64,000 nt of DNA, taken from Vibrio nitrifigilis (GTDB taxonomy: Bacteria > Pseudomonadota > Gammaproteobacteria > Enterobacterales > Vibrionaceae). The translations under genes were made by a program, and so were the position numbers. The notes beneath the pieces were generated by a model. That model was not told the origin of the DNA. It ran no database searches and saw nothing but the letters and a program-made list of their open reading frames with translations. Below are positions 26,663 through 36,360 of this stretch, piece by piece. The stretch covers positions 1,984,001 through 2,048,000 of the forward strand of contig NZ_JADPMR010000001.1 of the NCBI RefSeq assembly GCF_015686695.1. Reading direction: 5' to 3'. How positions within the stretch are numbered: position 1 is the first letter of the stretch; each line of letters opens with the position of its first letter.

Positions 26663-28114
26663 ATGAAACGAATATTAGTACTCGGTGCCTCAGGATATGT
26701 AGGATCACAGTTGGTCCCGCTCCTCATTGAACAAGGTTACAGGGTCACAGCTACTGCGCGTAATGTTGCTTTTCTTCATGGGCGATTTCATGCCCACCCT
26801 CGCCTAACCATTACTGAGCTCGACCTTGCCGATAAACGCGCTGTTGATAACACCATCATGGATTATGATCTGGTCTTTTTTCTCGTTCATGGCATGGCCA
26901 AAGGTTATGACTTTTTGAGTTATGAGCTCTCACTAGCGCAAAATGTGCGCGATGCGCTCGCAAAAAGCCAAATCGAGCATGTGATTTACCTAAGTGCTAT
27001 TCAGCCTCCTTCAGGTTCATCAGAACACATTCAAGCACGTAAAGAAACGGGCAATATTCTACGCCAAAGTGGCGTTAAAGTGACCGAATTAAGAGCGGGA
27101 GTCATCATTGGCCCCGGATCCGCTGCCTTTGAAATCATGCGAGATTTTGTTTATAACTTACCCATCCTTATCGCGCCTAAATGGGTTGATTCTAGAGCAA
27201 ATCCGATTGCGCTTGATGATCTCAATTACTATCTCTTATGTTTAATCAATCATGTTCCCGAAGAGAATAAAATTTTCGAAGTTGGCGGTCCAGAGGTGCT
27301 TAGTTATCGTGAGCAATTCGCGATTATTTGTAAACTCGCTAACCGACCGTTTCGTTTGTGGTCAACTCGATTATTAACCCCTAAAATGGCCTCTTACTGG
27401 CTATCTCTCGTTACATCCGTGCCCAAAAATATTGGTAGCGCATTACTCGACGGGCTGTCGCATGATTACATCGCTGATTCGCGCCCGATTCAAGAACGCT
27501 ATCCTCAACCTCTTACTACCTATCGCGATGCCGTAAAAGCGACCATTGAAAAAGAAGGATTGTTCGTGCGCAGCAAGGTGTGGGGATACGATCCAACAGC
27601 TTTGACACGTTGGCAATCTGGGTTCGGCTTCTATCCTAAACAAGCCGGGGCAACACTCACTACTTCAGCGAGCACTGAATCATTATGGGAAGTCATCCAG
27701 ACAATTGGCCACCCAAATGTGGGTTACTTTTTTGCCAATATTTTGTGGCGTACTCGAGAATGGCTCGATCTTTTTGTGGGCGCTGGCCGTCCGGTAAGAC
27801 GTACACCACCAGGGCCAGAATTACAGGTCGGTGACTTTATTGACTCTTGGAAAGTGATCCGCTGTGAAAAAAATGCCTTTCTATCGCTCTTCTTTGGTAT
27901 GCGAGCACCGGGATTAGGCCGGTTGGAATTTCGTATCGATAACAAGGAACAGCAGCGCAGTATAGATATTCGGGCGTGGTGGCACCCAAAAGGTTTTTTA
28001 GGCTTATTGTATTGGTTTGCTATGATGCCTGCCCACTTATTTATTTTCCGCGGCATGGTCAAAGCCATTGAGAAAAAAGCATTAGCGTTAGACAAAGCCA
28101 AATCACAGCGATAA
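26663..28114 (+). CDS. NAD(P)-binding SDR protein with C-terminal DUF2867
   Basis: 483 residues. The N-terminal atypical short-chain dehydrogenase/NmrA-like Rossmann domain has LVLGASGYVGSQL, FLVHGM and YLSAIQPP. From about residue 325 it is DUF2867, ending in a hydrophobic patch GLLYWFAMMPAHLFIFRG. Such fusions are annotated as oxidoreductases of unknown substrate. ATG 26663 is preferred over the in-frame TTG at 26642; AAGGACAACGA precedes it. Confidence 0.85.
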   Translation: MKRILVLGASGYVGSQLVPLLIEQGYRVTATARNVAFLHGRFHAHPRLTITELDLADKRAVDNTIMDYDLVFFLVHGMAKGYDFLSYELSLAQNVRDALAKSQIEHVIYLSAIQPPSGSSEHIQARKETGNILRQSGVKVTELRAGVIIGPGSAAFEIMRDFVYNLPILIAPKWVDSRANPIALDDLNYYLLCLINHVPEENKIFEVGGPEVLSYREQFAIICKLANRPFRLWSTRLLTPKMASYWLSLVTSVPKNIGSALLDGLSHDYIADSRPIQERYPQPLTTYRDAVKATIEKEGLFVRSKVWGYDPTALTRWQSGFGFYPKQAGATLTTSASTESLWEVIQTIGHPNVGYFFANILWRTREWLDLFVGAGRPVRRTPPGPELQVGDFIDSWKVIRCEKNAFLSLFFGMRAPGLGRLEFRIDNKEQQRSIDIRAWWHPKGFLGLLYWFAMMPAHLFIFRGMVKAIEKKALALDKAKSQR

Positions 28115-28116
28115 AA

Positions 28117-28139
28117 ATGCCGCCAACATATGGCGGCAT
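28117..28139 (-). terminator. Convergent terminator
   Basis: ATGCCGCCA / TGGCGGCAT, 9-bp perfect stem. T5 follows on the minus strand, so it suits the bcr-DUF2913 transcript while ending next to the plus-strand SDR gene. Confidence 0.75.
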
Positions 28140-28141
28140 CA

Positions 28142-28187
28142 TATACCAGTCACCTCAAGATGCTGTTGCAGTAAGAATGTATTTGAA
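28142..28187 (+). repeat. Dispersed repeat, copy B (one end only)
   Basis: TATACCAGTCACCTCAAGAT followed by GCTGTTGCAGTAAGAATG. Same half as copies at 11546 and 30242 (inverted), directly after the convergent terminator. Confidence 0.7.
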
Positions 28188-28243
28188 CTTCATAAGCTCA
28201 TCAACAAGCGTATTTCTGCTTCTTAACGTCGTTTGGGAACGGT

Positions 28244-28903
28244 TTACTTAACCTGAAACCCTAGCGGGATTTCAGCTAACTGCAAACCTTGGTTAGCAGG
28301 GTAAACAACATATTCACCGTGATATTTTACGTTTGATTTGTAATCAGTGCGCTTGTGCACCATAAAGCCAGCTTGTGAGGCCAACTCAATAAATTGATTA
28401 TGATTGCCACGCACAAACCAACTCATCGGTTTAACCAAACGTTCACCATCAAAACATGATTCACATTGGTCGGCACACAGTGCCAGAGAGTTTTGTCCTG
28501 AGGTAAATATTTGTACTTTGCCCTGCCCGACAATCGGTTCAGATGTAGACACTTCCCAATCAGCACTTTCCATCAGATCAAGAAAGGCTTCAATCTGTTG
28601 ATCAGTAACGATTGTTTCTGCTGCATTAGCAAAAAACTGTGCGTAAAAAGCGGCAATTTGCTGAAATGTCGGTAACAAGTTGGCATCGTTACCTTTTGAG
28701 CGCCCTGCCTTTTGCCAGCGAGTTAAATCATCGCCGACACAACGATGGAAACGTTGTCCTTTAAGCGCTTTAGTCACCCAACGCACTAAAAAATGATTAT
28801 TTGCTACAGGTGCATTCGCCAACTTACCTGATTGATGCTCTGCATCAAGTTCAGCTAAGGCAGTGTTGACCACATTTTGAATTTCTAAATAATACTCTGT
28901 CAC
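28244..28903 (-). CDS. DUF2913 family protein
   Basis: 219 residues, soluble, function unknown. Recognised from conserved blocks NNHFLVRWVTKALKGQRFHR, DLTRWQKAGRSKGNDA, CADQCESCFDGE and MSWFVRGNH. The CxxC-type cysteines could bind metal (speculative). GTG start at 28903 shares its first base with the TAG stop of the upstream transporter gene, giving tight translational coupling; the longer reading to 28981 lies wholly in that gene. Confidence 0.83.
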   Translation of the reverse strand: MTEYYLEIQNVVNTALAELDAEHQSGKLANAPVANNHFLVRWVTKALKGQRFHRCVGDDLTRWQKAGRSKGNDANLLPTFQQIAAFYAQFFANAAETIVTDQQIEAFLDLMESADWEVSTSEPIVGQGKVQIFTSGQNSLALCADQCESCFDGERLVKPMSWFVRGNHNQFIELASQAGFMVHKRTDYKSNVKYHGEYVVYPANQGLQLAEIPLGFQVK

Positions 28904-30102
28904 TATGCTTTTCTTCCAAATATCCAATAGCAAGTTACTGATAAAACTGAACACCCAGCCATCACAAACACCATAGGCCAAGTGGTATGGTCGGGCATGG
29001 CGGCCACTAATGAGCCAATCAATGAACCGGTACCAAAACGTAACGTACCAGCGAGAGAAGATGCCGTTCCGGCCATACGTGGATAACCGCTCAATAGTAG
29101 CCCCATTGAATTACTGCCAATGGTTGAGATGGTTCCAATGAACAAGACAACAAAAGGAACCGTCCCCCAAATACCAGCGCCAAGCCACCAGCCAATAAAT
29201 AGGCCAATACCTGCGAGCAACTGTACCGTCAGGCCAAATCTAAGCATGGCATGAGAACCGACTTTTTTCACCAAACGTCCGTTGATCATCGTCATCACGA
29301 TCATCGCAATGATATTGGAACCAAATAAAAAGCCAAACTCTGAGGGCGTGACACCGTAGATATCGATATAGACAAAAGAGCCCGCGGTTAAAAATGCAAA
29401 CATTCCGGCAAAAGAAAAGGCGCCAGAAAAAATCAGCCCCATCGCTTCTTTATTACGACATAAACTGAAATAATTTTTCAGTGTACTGCCCAAATGCAAT
29501 GGCAACCTATTCTCTGGTTTTAATGTTTCTGGGATCTGCCACAGAACAAGTACAATCACTAAAAATGCAAAGATCACCAGCGCCCAAAAAATAGAACGCC
29601 AACCAAACCAAATTGCAAAATACCCACCAAGCATTGGTGCTAATAACGGTGCTAATGTAATCGTTAAGGTCACAAAAGACATCGCGCGGGCAAAATCTTC
29701 GCGATCAAACATATCACGGACAACAGCCTGAATAATGACAGCTGCCGCAGCACCAGCAAAACCTTGTGCTGCGCGAACCCAAGTCAGCTCATAAATGCTC
29801 GTTGATGTCGCACTAATAATTGCGGCCAACGCAAAGAAAAAGATCCCAGCAATCATCACTGGGCGACGACCATAACTATCAGCTAGAGGCCCATGAATCA
29901 ATTGGCCAATTGCGAACCCTGCGGTATACGCAGTCAGCGTTACTTGAACAGCACCGGGGCTCACGCCAAAGTCTTTTGCAATGGCAGGCATTGCTGGTAA
30001 ATACATATCGATTGCAAGTGGAGTCAGGGCGCCAATAGCCCCCAGTGCAATAAACATTAACAACCCAATATGGGAGTGAGAATCAGAAGTTGTTGAGCGC
30101 AT
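28903..30102 (-). CDS. bcr: Bcr/CflA family multidrug efflux MFS transporter
   Basis: 399 residues, 12 membrane helices, drug:H+ antiporter. The N-terminal DMYLPAMPAIAKDFG motif and the loop 2-3 signature GPLADSYGRRPVMIAG are typical of the Bcr group. The start ATG 30102 has GGAGAG six bases upstream. E. coli also carries bcr next to rsuA and radD, supporting orthology. Coupled to the DUF2913 gene by a 1-base stop/start overlap. Confidence 0.92.
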   Translation of the reverse strand: MRSTTSDSHSHIGLLMFIALGAIGALTPLAIDMYLPAMPAIAKDFGVSPGAVQVTLTAYTAGFAIGQLIHGPLADSYGRRPVMIAGIFFFALAAIISATSTSIYELTWVRAAQGFAGAAAAVIIQAVVRDMFDREDFARAMSFVTLTITLAPLLAPMLGGYFAIWFGWRSIFWALVIFAFLVIVLVLWQIPETLKPENRLPLHLGSTLKNYFSLCRNKEAMGLIFSGAFSFAGMFAFLTAGSFVYIDIYGVTPSEFGFLFGSNIIAMIVMTMINGRLVKKVGSHAMLRFGLTVQLLAGIGLFIGWWLGAGIWGTVPFVVLFIGTISTIGSNSMGLLLSGYPRMAGTASSLAGTLRFGTGSLIGSLVAAMPDHTTWPMVFVMAGCSVLSVTCYWIFGRKA

Positions 30103-30241
30103 AACTCTCCATTGTGAAAAAGAAGCGAAATAGTGAAACAACGTCACTTCGCTGAGATTGAGGTGTTCCTCAATATTGCATGACTTTATGGGGCGACTGG
30201 CTAAAGCAATCGTCCCTTGTATAAAAAGGTGTTGTTATAAT

Positions 30242-30334
30242 TATACCCAAGAGCTCTTTAGATCGAGGATTCAAAGCCTTATTTAAGGCTAATGTATTCT
30301 CGCTGAAACAGCATCTAGAGACTACTTAGGTATA
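30242..30334 (-). repeat. Dispersed repeat, copy C (full length, about 93 bp)
   Basis: Both ends are present: TATACCCAAGAGCTCTTTAG at one end and, inverted, TATACCTAAGTAGTCTCTAG at the other. The middle carries a small palindrome AGCCTT-ATTT-AAGGCT (30275-30290) and the CTGTTTCAGCGAGAAT block shared with the other copies. It lies between rsuA stop and bcr start, so it would be transcribed as a long imperfect hairpin. Confidence 0.75.
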
Positions 30335-30412
30335 TTATTATTTATTAAATGAATTGAAACCGTTCAGCTTGGTTAAGTTATTCGAACGATTCGAACAACA
30401 TAATATTTGTGG

Positions 30413-31108
30413 TTATTTCCAGACCGAAGCAATTTCGTCTTCGGTAAGATACCGATACTCGCCCGGCTCTAAATCTTGGTCGAGAACAATATCACCAATC
30501 CGTTCGCGATGTAGCCCAACGACTTTATTACCTAAAGCGGCAAACATGCGTTTTACTTGATGATATTTTCCTTCATGAATGGTGAGTAATACTTCTTGTT
30601 CATCAATGACTTCAAGTTCCGCAGGCAATGTGTTTTCACGTTCATTACGTAACTCAATACCCTCTTGGAATGCTTGGACATAGTTGTCTTGCACAGGATC
30701 AGCCAACCAAACACGATATGTTTTATCGCATTTATGTTTTGGCGATGTAATACGGTGAGACCATTGACCATCATCAGTTACAAGGACAAGGCCTGTCGTA
30801 TCAGCATCCAAGCGACCCGCAAAGTGAAGATCTTTATCATTCACTTCATCTAACAACAAAAATGCCGTATCGTTATAGTCATCAACGCGAGTACACACGA
30901 AACCTTGTGGTTTATAAAGCATGATATAGCGCGGTCCAGACAAAACCAGCTCGCGGTTTTGCCACATCACTTCATTATCATCGCTTAGTTTGGTGGCACC
31001 TTTTTTCTCAACGCTACCATCAACCTCGATTTCACCACTTTTTAGTAACTTAGTGGCTTCTTTGCGGGTAACACCTAGGGCGTCACATAAGAATTTATCT
31101 AATCGCAT
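30413..31108 (-). CDS. rsuA: 16S rRNA pseudouridine(516) synthase RsuA
   Basis: 231 residues. S4 RNA-binding domain at residues 1-45 (MRLDKFLCDALGVTRKEATK), then the RsuA/RluB catalytic domain with the nucleophile Asp in GRLDADTTGL (about residue 101) and KYHQVKRMF near the end. Start at ATG 31108 with GAGGT upstream. Divergent from radD, same order as E. coli bcr-rsuA-radD. Confidence 0.95.
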   Translation of the reverse strand: MRLDKFLCDALGVTRKEATKLLKSGEIEVDGSVEKKGATKLSDDNEVMWQNRELVLSGPRYIMLYKPQGFVCTRVDDYNDTAFLLLDEVNDKDLHFAGRLDADTTGLVLVTDDGQWSHRITSPKHKCDKTYRVWLADPVQDNYVQAFQEGIELRNERENTLPAELEVIDEQEVLLTIHEGKYHQVKRMFAALGNKVVGLHRERIGDIVLDQDLEPGEYRYLTEDEIASVWK

Positions 31109-31193
31109 GCATACCTCATTTGCTTTGAGTCGGGTATTATACAGACCCAAACTTAATTAGTTGAGCTATTTCACATAAATATTTACGAGGCAC

Positions 31194-32951
31194 ATGTATA
31201 CACTTCGCCCTTATCAAAGCGACTCCGTTAAAGCCGTTATTCACTATTTTCGCCAGCATGACACTCCTGCTGTTATCGTATTACCCACAGGTGCTGGCAA
31301 AAGCTTGGTGATAGCAGAACTCGCCCGCCTAGCGCGTGGTCGCGTTTTGGTGCTGACTCATGTCAAAGAGCTGGTTGAGCAGAACCACGCCAAATATGAA
31401 AGTTACGGATTAAAAGCCGCTATTTTTTCAGCCGGTTTAGGCCGTAAAGAGACGGATGAAAAAGTCGTTTTTGCCTCGGTGCAATCAATGGCAAATAGCC
31501 TTGATGCCTTTGCCGAAGAATTTTCTTTGTTGGTCATTGATGAATGCCATCGCGTACCAGACAACGAAAACAGTACCTATCGAAAAGCCATTGCGCATGT
31601 CCAAGCCGTTAACCCCAATATTAAAATTCTCGGCTTAACGGCAACCCCTTATCGCTTAGATATGGGCTGGATTTATAAATATCATACCCGTGGACAAGTA
31701 CGTACTGAGCAAGACCGGTTTTTCCGCGACTGTATTTTCGAATTACCTATCCGCTATTTATTGGACGAAGGCTTTCTCACTCCCGCCCGAATCCTTGATA
31801 TGGCGATCATAGGTTATGATTTTTCCAGCATTCGCCCCTCTGCCAATGGGTACTATCGTGAAGCGGATTTGAACTCGGTATTGCGCAAATCTGAGCGAGC
31901 AACACCGGCTATCATCGAACAAGTCACCGAGTACGCTCAAGATAAACAGGGCGTGATGATTTTTGCTTCTACCGTCGATCATGCCAAAGAAATCATGAGT
32001 TACTTAACGGATGAAAATGCAGCTTTGGTGATTGGTGATACATCGACGGATGAACGCGACCTTATTATCGAATCGTTTAAACGCCAAGAAATTAAATACT
32101 TAGTCAATGTGTCGGTGTTAACTACTGGATTTGATGCCCCGCATGTTGATCTCATTGCGGTATTACGCCCAACAGAATCCATCAGTTTATATCAACAAAT
32201 TATTGGCCGTGGCTTACGGTTGGCCGAAGGTAAAAGCGAATGTTTGGTGTTGGAATACGCCGGAAACCATTACGACCTATTTCAACCTGAAGTGGGCGAA
32301 CCTCAACCTGATTCAGATAGCGAAATCGTCACCATCCCATGCCCTGCCTGCGGCTTTAACAATAACTTCTGGGGCAAACTCGATAGTAACGGCTTTTTAA
32401 TTGAACATTATGGCCGACGCTGCCAAGGCTATTTTGAAGATGAAGACACGGGTGAACGAGAAGAGTGCGGCTACCGCTTTCGCGCTAAATTTTGTGCCGA
32501 GTGTGGCGCCGATAATGACATTGCGGCTCGACGCTGTCACGAGTGCGACGCCGTCTTAGTGGACCCAGATAAAAAACTCCGCGAAGCATTGAAGTTAAAA
32601 GATGCGTTGATTATGAATTGTGTCGACTTACGCATGGAACCAGGTAAAAACAAATTCGGTAAACCTCAGCTAAAAGTCACGTACGTTAGCGACCAAGGGG
32701 CCGAAATCAGTGACGTTTGGCAACTGACTAATAAAACACAAAAAAATGAGTTTCTCCAACGGTTTGTGAATCCTCATCTAGTGGATAGGCATCGCCCGTT
32801 TACCGATACCGCACCAACCAAAATCGCCGCACATGAACATCGTTTTCGACCACCAGAAATCATCATCGCACGCAAAAATGGTCGATTTTGGGTGATTCGT
32901 GACAAGTTGTTTGAACGCCCGAGTGATGAATCTCTATTACATCGTCAATAA
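31194..32951 (+). CDS. radD: RadD (YejH) superfamily 2 ATPase, DNA repair
   Basis: 585 residues. Walker A PTGAGKS at 31-37, DECH box at 116-119, LTATP motif, and the helicase motif VI block QQIIGRGLRLAEG. Cysteine clusters CPAC and CAEC...CHEC in the C-terminal third form the zinc region seen in RadD. In E. coli RadD acts with RecA and SSB in recombination and radiation resistance. ATG follows GAGGCAC. Confidence 0.94.
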   Translation: MYTLRPYQSDSVKAVIHYFRQHDTPAVIVLPTGAGKSLVIAELARLARGRVLVLTHVKELVEQNHAKYESYGLKAAIFSAGLGRKETDEKVVFASVQSMANSLDAFAEEFSLLVIDECHRVPDNENSTYRKAIAHVQAVNPNIKILGLTATPYRLDMGWIYKYHTRGQVRTEQDRFFRDCIFELPIRYLLDEGFLTPARILDMAIIGYDFSSIRPSANGYYREADLNSVLRKSERATPAIIEQVTEYAQDKQGVMIFASTVDHAKEIMSYLTDENAALVIGDTSTDERDLIIESFKRQEIKYLVNVSVLTTGFDAPHVDLIAVLRPTESISLYQQIIGRGLRLAEGKSECLVLEYAGNHYDLFQPEVGEPQPDSDSEIVTIPCPACGFNNNFWGKLDSNGFLIEHYGRRCQGYFEDEDTGEREECGYRFRAKFCAECGADNDIAARRCHECDAVLVDPDKKLREALKLKDALIMNCVDLRMEPGKNKFGKPQLKVTYVSDQGAEISDVWQLTNKTQKNEFLQRFVNPHLVDRHRPFTDTAPTKIAAHEHRFRPPEIIIARKNGRFWVIRDKLFERPSDESLLHRQ

Positions 32952-33085
32952 GCGTTTCGCTAAAATGACTCTATAGTTCAGCTCCTATTCATATTTACGG
33001 CGTTAAACTGAGGTTAATAATTCAGCGTCACAGATTTCATGTTGTGGCGCAATACCGTTTAATCCAATGAATAACCGGGGTTTTT

Positions 33086-33478
33086 ATGATGAAGAAAACA
33101 ATCGCCTCCTTGTCGTTCGTTGCGGTGCTAACCAGTTTATCGCTTCCCGTTTGGGCGGAAGGTGCAATGCCCCCTCCACCACCTGCACAGAACATTCATC
33201 CCCCAGGAGCTCAAGTCAACATTGATGAGCAGCAGCGCGAAGTGTATCAAGCGGTGCAAGAAGGGAAAATTAGACCGTTCTCTGAACTTTACCAAACGGT
33301 CGATGCGCAACTCTTTGGTCGTGTGATAAAAGTAGAGTTAGAAAAAGAAGGTCACCTTTGGGTGTACGAATTAAAGCTTGTCTACCAAAATAAGGTATAC
33401 AAAGTGGAATATAACGCCCGTAATCTGGACATGATGTCGATTCGTGGCAAAAACGTTATTGAACTAATAAAAAGATAA
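33086..33478 (+). CDS. Periplasmic PepSY-domain protein
   Basis: 130 residues with a Sec signal peptide (MMKKTIASLSFVAVLTSLSLPVWA), a short proline stretch MPPPPPA, and a C-terminal PepSY-like domain (RVIKVELEKEG...WVYELKLVYQNKVYKVEYNA, split by loops). It ends two bases before the response regulator start, so it is probably co-transcribed and may sense or restrain signalling in the periplasm. PepSY genes upstream of OmpR-type two-component systems are common in Vibrio. Confidence 0.85.
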   Translation: MMKKTIASLSFVAVLTSLSLPVWAEGAMPPPPPAQNIHPPGAQVNIDEQQREVYQAVQEGKIRPFSELYQTVDAQLFGRVIKVELEKEGHLWVYELKLVYQNKVYKVEYNARNLDMMSIRGKNVIELIKR

Positions 33479-33481
33479 ACC

Positions 33482-34141
33482 ATGAAGATTTTAGTTGTTG
33501 AAGATGATGTTCGTTTAAGCGAACAAATTATACAAACTTTGGAAGGAAACGATTGGGTTCCTGAACTCTCACAAGATGGGATCGATGCTTTGTATCGCGC
33601 TACGTCCGAGGAATGGGATGTCATTGTTCTGGATCTCGGTCTACCAAAGCTCGATGGTTTAACGGTATTAAAAAGTATTCGTGATGAAAATATTAATACG
33701 CCAGTGGTTATTTTAAGCGCACGCGATAATCTGACTCAACGCGTCGAAGGTTTAAACGCTGGCGCTGACGATTACCTTACGAAACCATTTGAAATGATGG
33801 AGCTGATTGCTCGCATTCGGGCACAGTTACGTCGTGCCTCTGGTAATGCGTCTCCGGTATTGCAAGTAGGAGCGTTAAGTTTGGATACACGCAGTTCTAA
33901 AGTCTCTTGGCAAGGCCAGCCAATCAGTCTTACGGCTCTAGAATATAAAGTCATCGCTTATTTTATGCACAACCCAGATAAAGTCATTTCGCGCACAGAG
34001 CTGGTTGAACACATTTACAAACAAGATTTCGACCGCGATTCCAATACTATTGAAGTGTTTATTGGGCGCTTACGAAAAAAGCTTGCCCCTAATGTCATCA
34101 AAACCGTGCGCGGTTTAGGATATCAATTGCATGCAGAATAA
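33482..34141 (+). CDS. OmpR-family response regulator (CarR/VprA-like)
   Basis: 219 residues. Receiver domain with acidic pocket EDD, phospho-acceptor in VLDLGLPKLDG, lysine in TKPFE; winged-helix output domain at 125-217 (ISLTALEYKVIAYFM, FIGRLRKKL, TVRGLGYQL). It resembles, from memory, CarR/VprA of V. cholerae, which controls lipid A glycinylation and polymyxin resistance; that assignment is not verified. It overlaps the kinase gene by 11 bases. Confidence 0.85.
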   Translation: MKILVVEDDVRLSEQIIQTLEGNDWVPELSQDGIDALYRATSEEWDVIVLDLGLPKLDGLTVLKSIRDENINTPVVILSARDNLTQRVEGLNAGADDYLTKPFEMMELIARIRAQLRRASGNASPVLQVGALSLDTRSSKVSWQGQPISLTALEYKVIAYFMHNPDKVISRTELVEHIYKQDFDRDSNTIEVFIGRLRKKLAPNVIKTVRGLGYQLHAE

Positions 34142-35489
34142 AACTCAAGCAAAACGTAAACATCAACTCAGTATAAAAAGCCGCCTCCTATGGGCGGCTG
34201 CTTTATGGTTAAGCGTTATGTTAGTGGCTGCGGGTTACCTTATCCCTAATTTGGTAAAGCACTATTTGGTACAAGATGCTCAAGACCAAATGAGCCTAGC
34301 GATGGATGAGATCACCGCCAATTTAGGCGCGAATGATAATGGCCAGCTTACCCTCCCCGTTCGCCTTTCCGATCCTCGTTATAGTCAGCCATACAGTGGG
34401 TTATATTGGACTATCCATATGGGGCATGACACCCTTCGCTCACGTTCTCTTTGGGATCAAACATTAACCACAGAAAAAGACGGATTGAAAACGGTTACCA
34501 AAGGTGCGCGGAATGAACCGTTGATTACATTAAACCGTAGTATTTACTTACCCGAATTTCGTCACGCGATTAATATTACCGTTGGTATGGATCAAGCCCC
34601 ACTGCAGAGTACGCTGCAGCAAGTGATGGGCCAGCTTTGGATTATTTTAGGCCTACTGTTTATTGGCATTTTAGTGCTCATCAGCATCCAAGTTTCATGG
34701 TCTTTATTACCGCTAAGGCGTATGCAAAGAGAATTGGCTGCGCTTCGTAAAGGTGAGCAATCAGAGTTAAACGACACGTACCCACAAGAAATTTCGCCAT
34801 TAGTGAATGACCTCAATGCTTTACTCTTTCACTATCAAGAACTGCTGGATCGTGCCCGAAATCACGCAGGTAACCTGTCACATGCTTTGAAAACACCGCT
34901 CTCAGTGCTTAAAAACGAAGTCGACCGCTTGGATGACGATCAATACCAGCGTCTGTCAGCGCCAGTAGCGCAGATTCAAGGACAGATTGACTACCACTTA
35001 GGGCGAGCACGTATGGCAGGCTCGACCAACATTTTATCGGTCAAAACAGCCCCCAGTGAACGTATTGATGCTATTTCAATGGCCTTCGATAAAGTGTATG
35101 CCGAAAGAGAAATTACATTAGTCAATGAGCTAGAATCTGAATTGCAGGTCGCGGTGGAAGAATCCGATCTTGATGAAATGGTAGGTAACTTACTGGAAAA
35201 CGGATACAAATGGTCTCAATCTCTGATCCGTGTTTACAGCGAAGACACGGAGCAAAGCGGTTGGGTCAACATTTGTGTAGAAGATGATGGCCCAGGTATT
35301 GAAACAGAAGCGATGGAAAAAGCGATGCAGCGTGGTGTTCGGTTGGATGAAACTACTCCAGGAACGGGATTAGGATTGAACATCGTCAGTGAAATGGCAC
35401 ATAGCTATCGCGGCAAACTCACACTAGAAAAAGCCAAGCTCGGCGGCTTAAAAGCGACGTTACGTCTTAAGTTAGCAGGCATCAAATAA
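34131..35489 (+). CDS. Sensor histidine kinase (CarS/VprB-like, PhoQ-type)
   Basis: 452 residues. Membrane helices at about 19-41 and 168-190 enclose a periplasmic sensor; then HAMP, the phosphorylated histidine in NLSHALKTPLSVLKNE, N box LLENGYKW, G1 VEDDGPGIE and G2 GTGLGLNIV. The preceding regulator gene is the cognate partner by overlap. The inducing signal is unknown; cations or antimicrobial peptides would fit PhoQ-like kinases. Confidence 0.87.
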   Translation: MQNKTQAKRKHQLSIKSRLLWAAALWLSVMLVAAGYLIPNLVKHYLVQDAQDQMSLAMDEITANLGANDNGQLTLPVRLSDPRYSQPYSGLYWTIHMGHDTLRSRSLWDQTLTTEKDGLKTVTKGARNEPLITLNRSIYLPEFRHAINITVGMDQAPLQSTLQQVMGQLWIILGLLFIGILVLISIQVSWSLLPLRRMQRELAALRKGEQSELNDTYPQEISPLVNDLNALLFHYQELLDRARNHAGNLSHALKTPLSVLKNEVDRLDDDQYQRLSAPVAQIQGQIDYHLGRARMAGSTNILSVKTAPSERIDAISMAFDKVYAEREITLVNELESELQVAVEESDLDEMVGNLLENGYKWSQSLIRVYSEDTEQSGWVNICVEDDGPGIETEAMEKAMQRGVRLDETTPGTGLGLNIVSEMAHSYRGKLTLEKAKLGGLKATLRLKLAGIK

Positions 35490-35503
35490 GCAGATATAAA
35501 AAT

Positions 35504-35531
35504 CCCCCAACAACTGGCAGGTTGTTGGGGG
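35504..35531 (-). terminator. Terminator between convergent kinase and glycosyltransferase genes
   Basis: CCCCCAACAA / TTGTTGGGGG, 10-bp stem, loop of 8. The minus strand continues ATTTTTAT, so it is best for the glycosyltransferase transcript; it also stands 15 bases after the kinase stop. Confidence 0.8.
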
Positions 35532-35625
35532 TATCTGCACGGTCAATCAACGTTTGTGGACGACCAATAAAAGAGCACACTCAATTATCGGTTTGTTTGA
35601 CGCTTTGTGCTGATTCGGTTGCGGT

Positions 35626-36360
35626 TTATGATTCGCGATAGTGGCCAAACTCATATGGAATCTCTCCATTACGCATTTCACCAAACACCAAACGACGTAA
35701 GTTTGCTTTCAAATACAGGCCGCCGGTTTTTAAGTAACCATCTTGGTCTAAACGTCTTGGATCAAACTGAAATGCAGTCGGCATTGGCAACATACGGTAA
35801 CGCCAGGTTTTCGATGCGCGTTTTACGTAATCACAGTCTTCACAGAGCTCGATGTTTTCATCAAATCCGCCCAGCTCTTTATGCGCTCGCTTAGTCGAAA
35901 ATAGACAAGCACCAACCGCTGTTGGGAAAAAGTACTGCGTGCTAAATAAACCTAAATTGAACAAACTGTACCCTACTTTATAGCGTACGGGTAGTTTTTT
36001 AGCACTTCGATATACCCCGGCAACTTCTAATCCATTATTGTCCAAGGAATCAACAGCATTAGCTAAAAAATCAGGTTCTAGTCGTACATCTGCATCCAAA
36101 AATAGTAAGCGATTATGCTGAGCAAGCTTTGCCCCGGTATTACGGCCAAGACTTACCCCACGTTTATCCATTTTATGAATAGTCATTGCAGGCAAATGTG
36201 GCTGATAGCCTTTTGCCACATTAATGGTCAAATCATCACTGTTTGAATCGACCAATATCACTTCAAAGTTACGATAATTTTGTACCACCAAGTCACTCAA
36301 TAGGCGGCCAATCCGTCTTTCTTCATTAAGAGTAATGATCACAATACTTAAAGGCTTCAT
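35626..36360 (-). CDS. Family 2 glycosyltransferase
   Basis: 244 residues. GT-A fold with the N-terminal IVIITLNEERRIGRLL, the nucleotide-binding VILVDSNSDD and the metal-binding DxD in LFLDADVRL. C-terminal GGFDENIELCEDCDYVKRA is typical of GT2 acceptor regions. No glycan cluster surrounds it, so the acceptor is unknown; its position beside a CarRS-like system suggests envelope modification, an inference only. Confidence 0.85.
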   Translation of the reverse strand: MKPLSIVIITLNEERRIGRLLSDLVVQNYRNFEVILVDSNSDDLTINVAKGYQPHLPAMTIHKMDKRGVSLGRNTGAKLAQHNRLLFLDADVRLEPDFLANAVDSLDNNGLEVAGVYRSAKKLPVRYKVGYSLFNLGLFSTQYFFPTAVGACLFSTKRAHKELGGFDENIELCEDCDYVKRASKTWRYRMLPMPTAFQFDPRRLDQDGYLKTGGLYLKANLRRLVFGEMRNGEIPYEFGHYRES

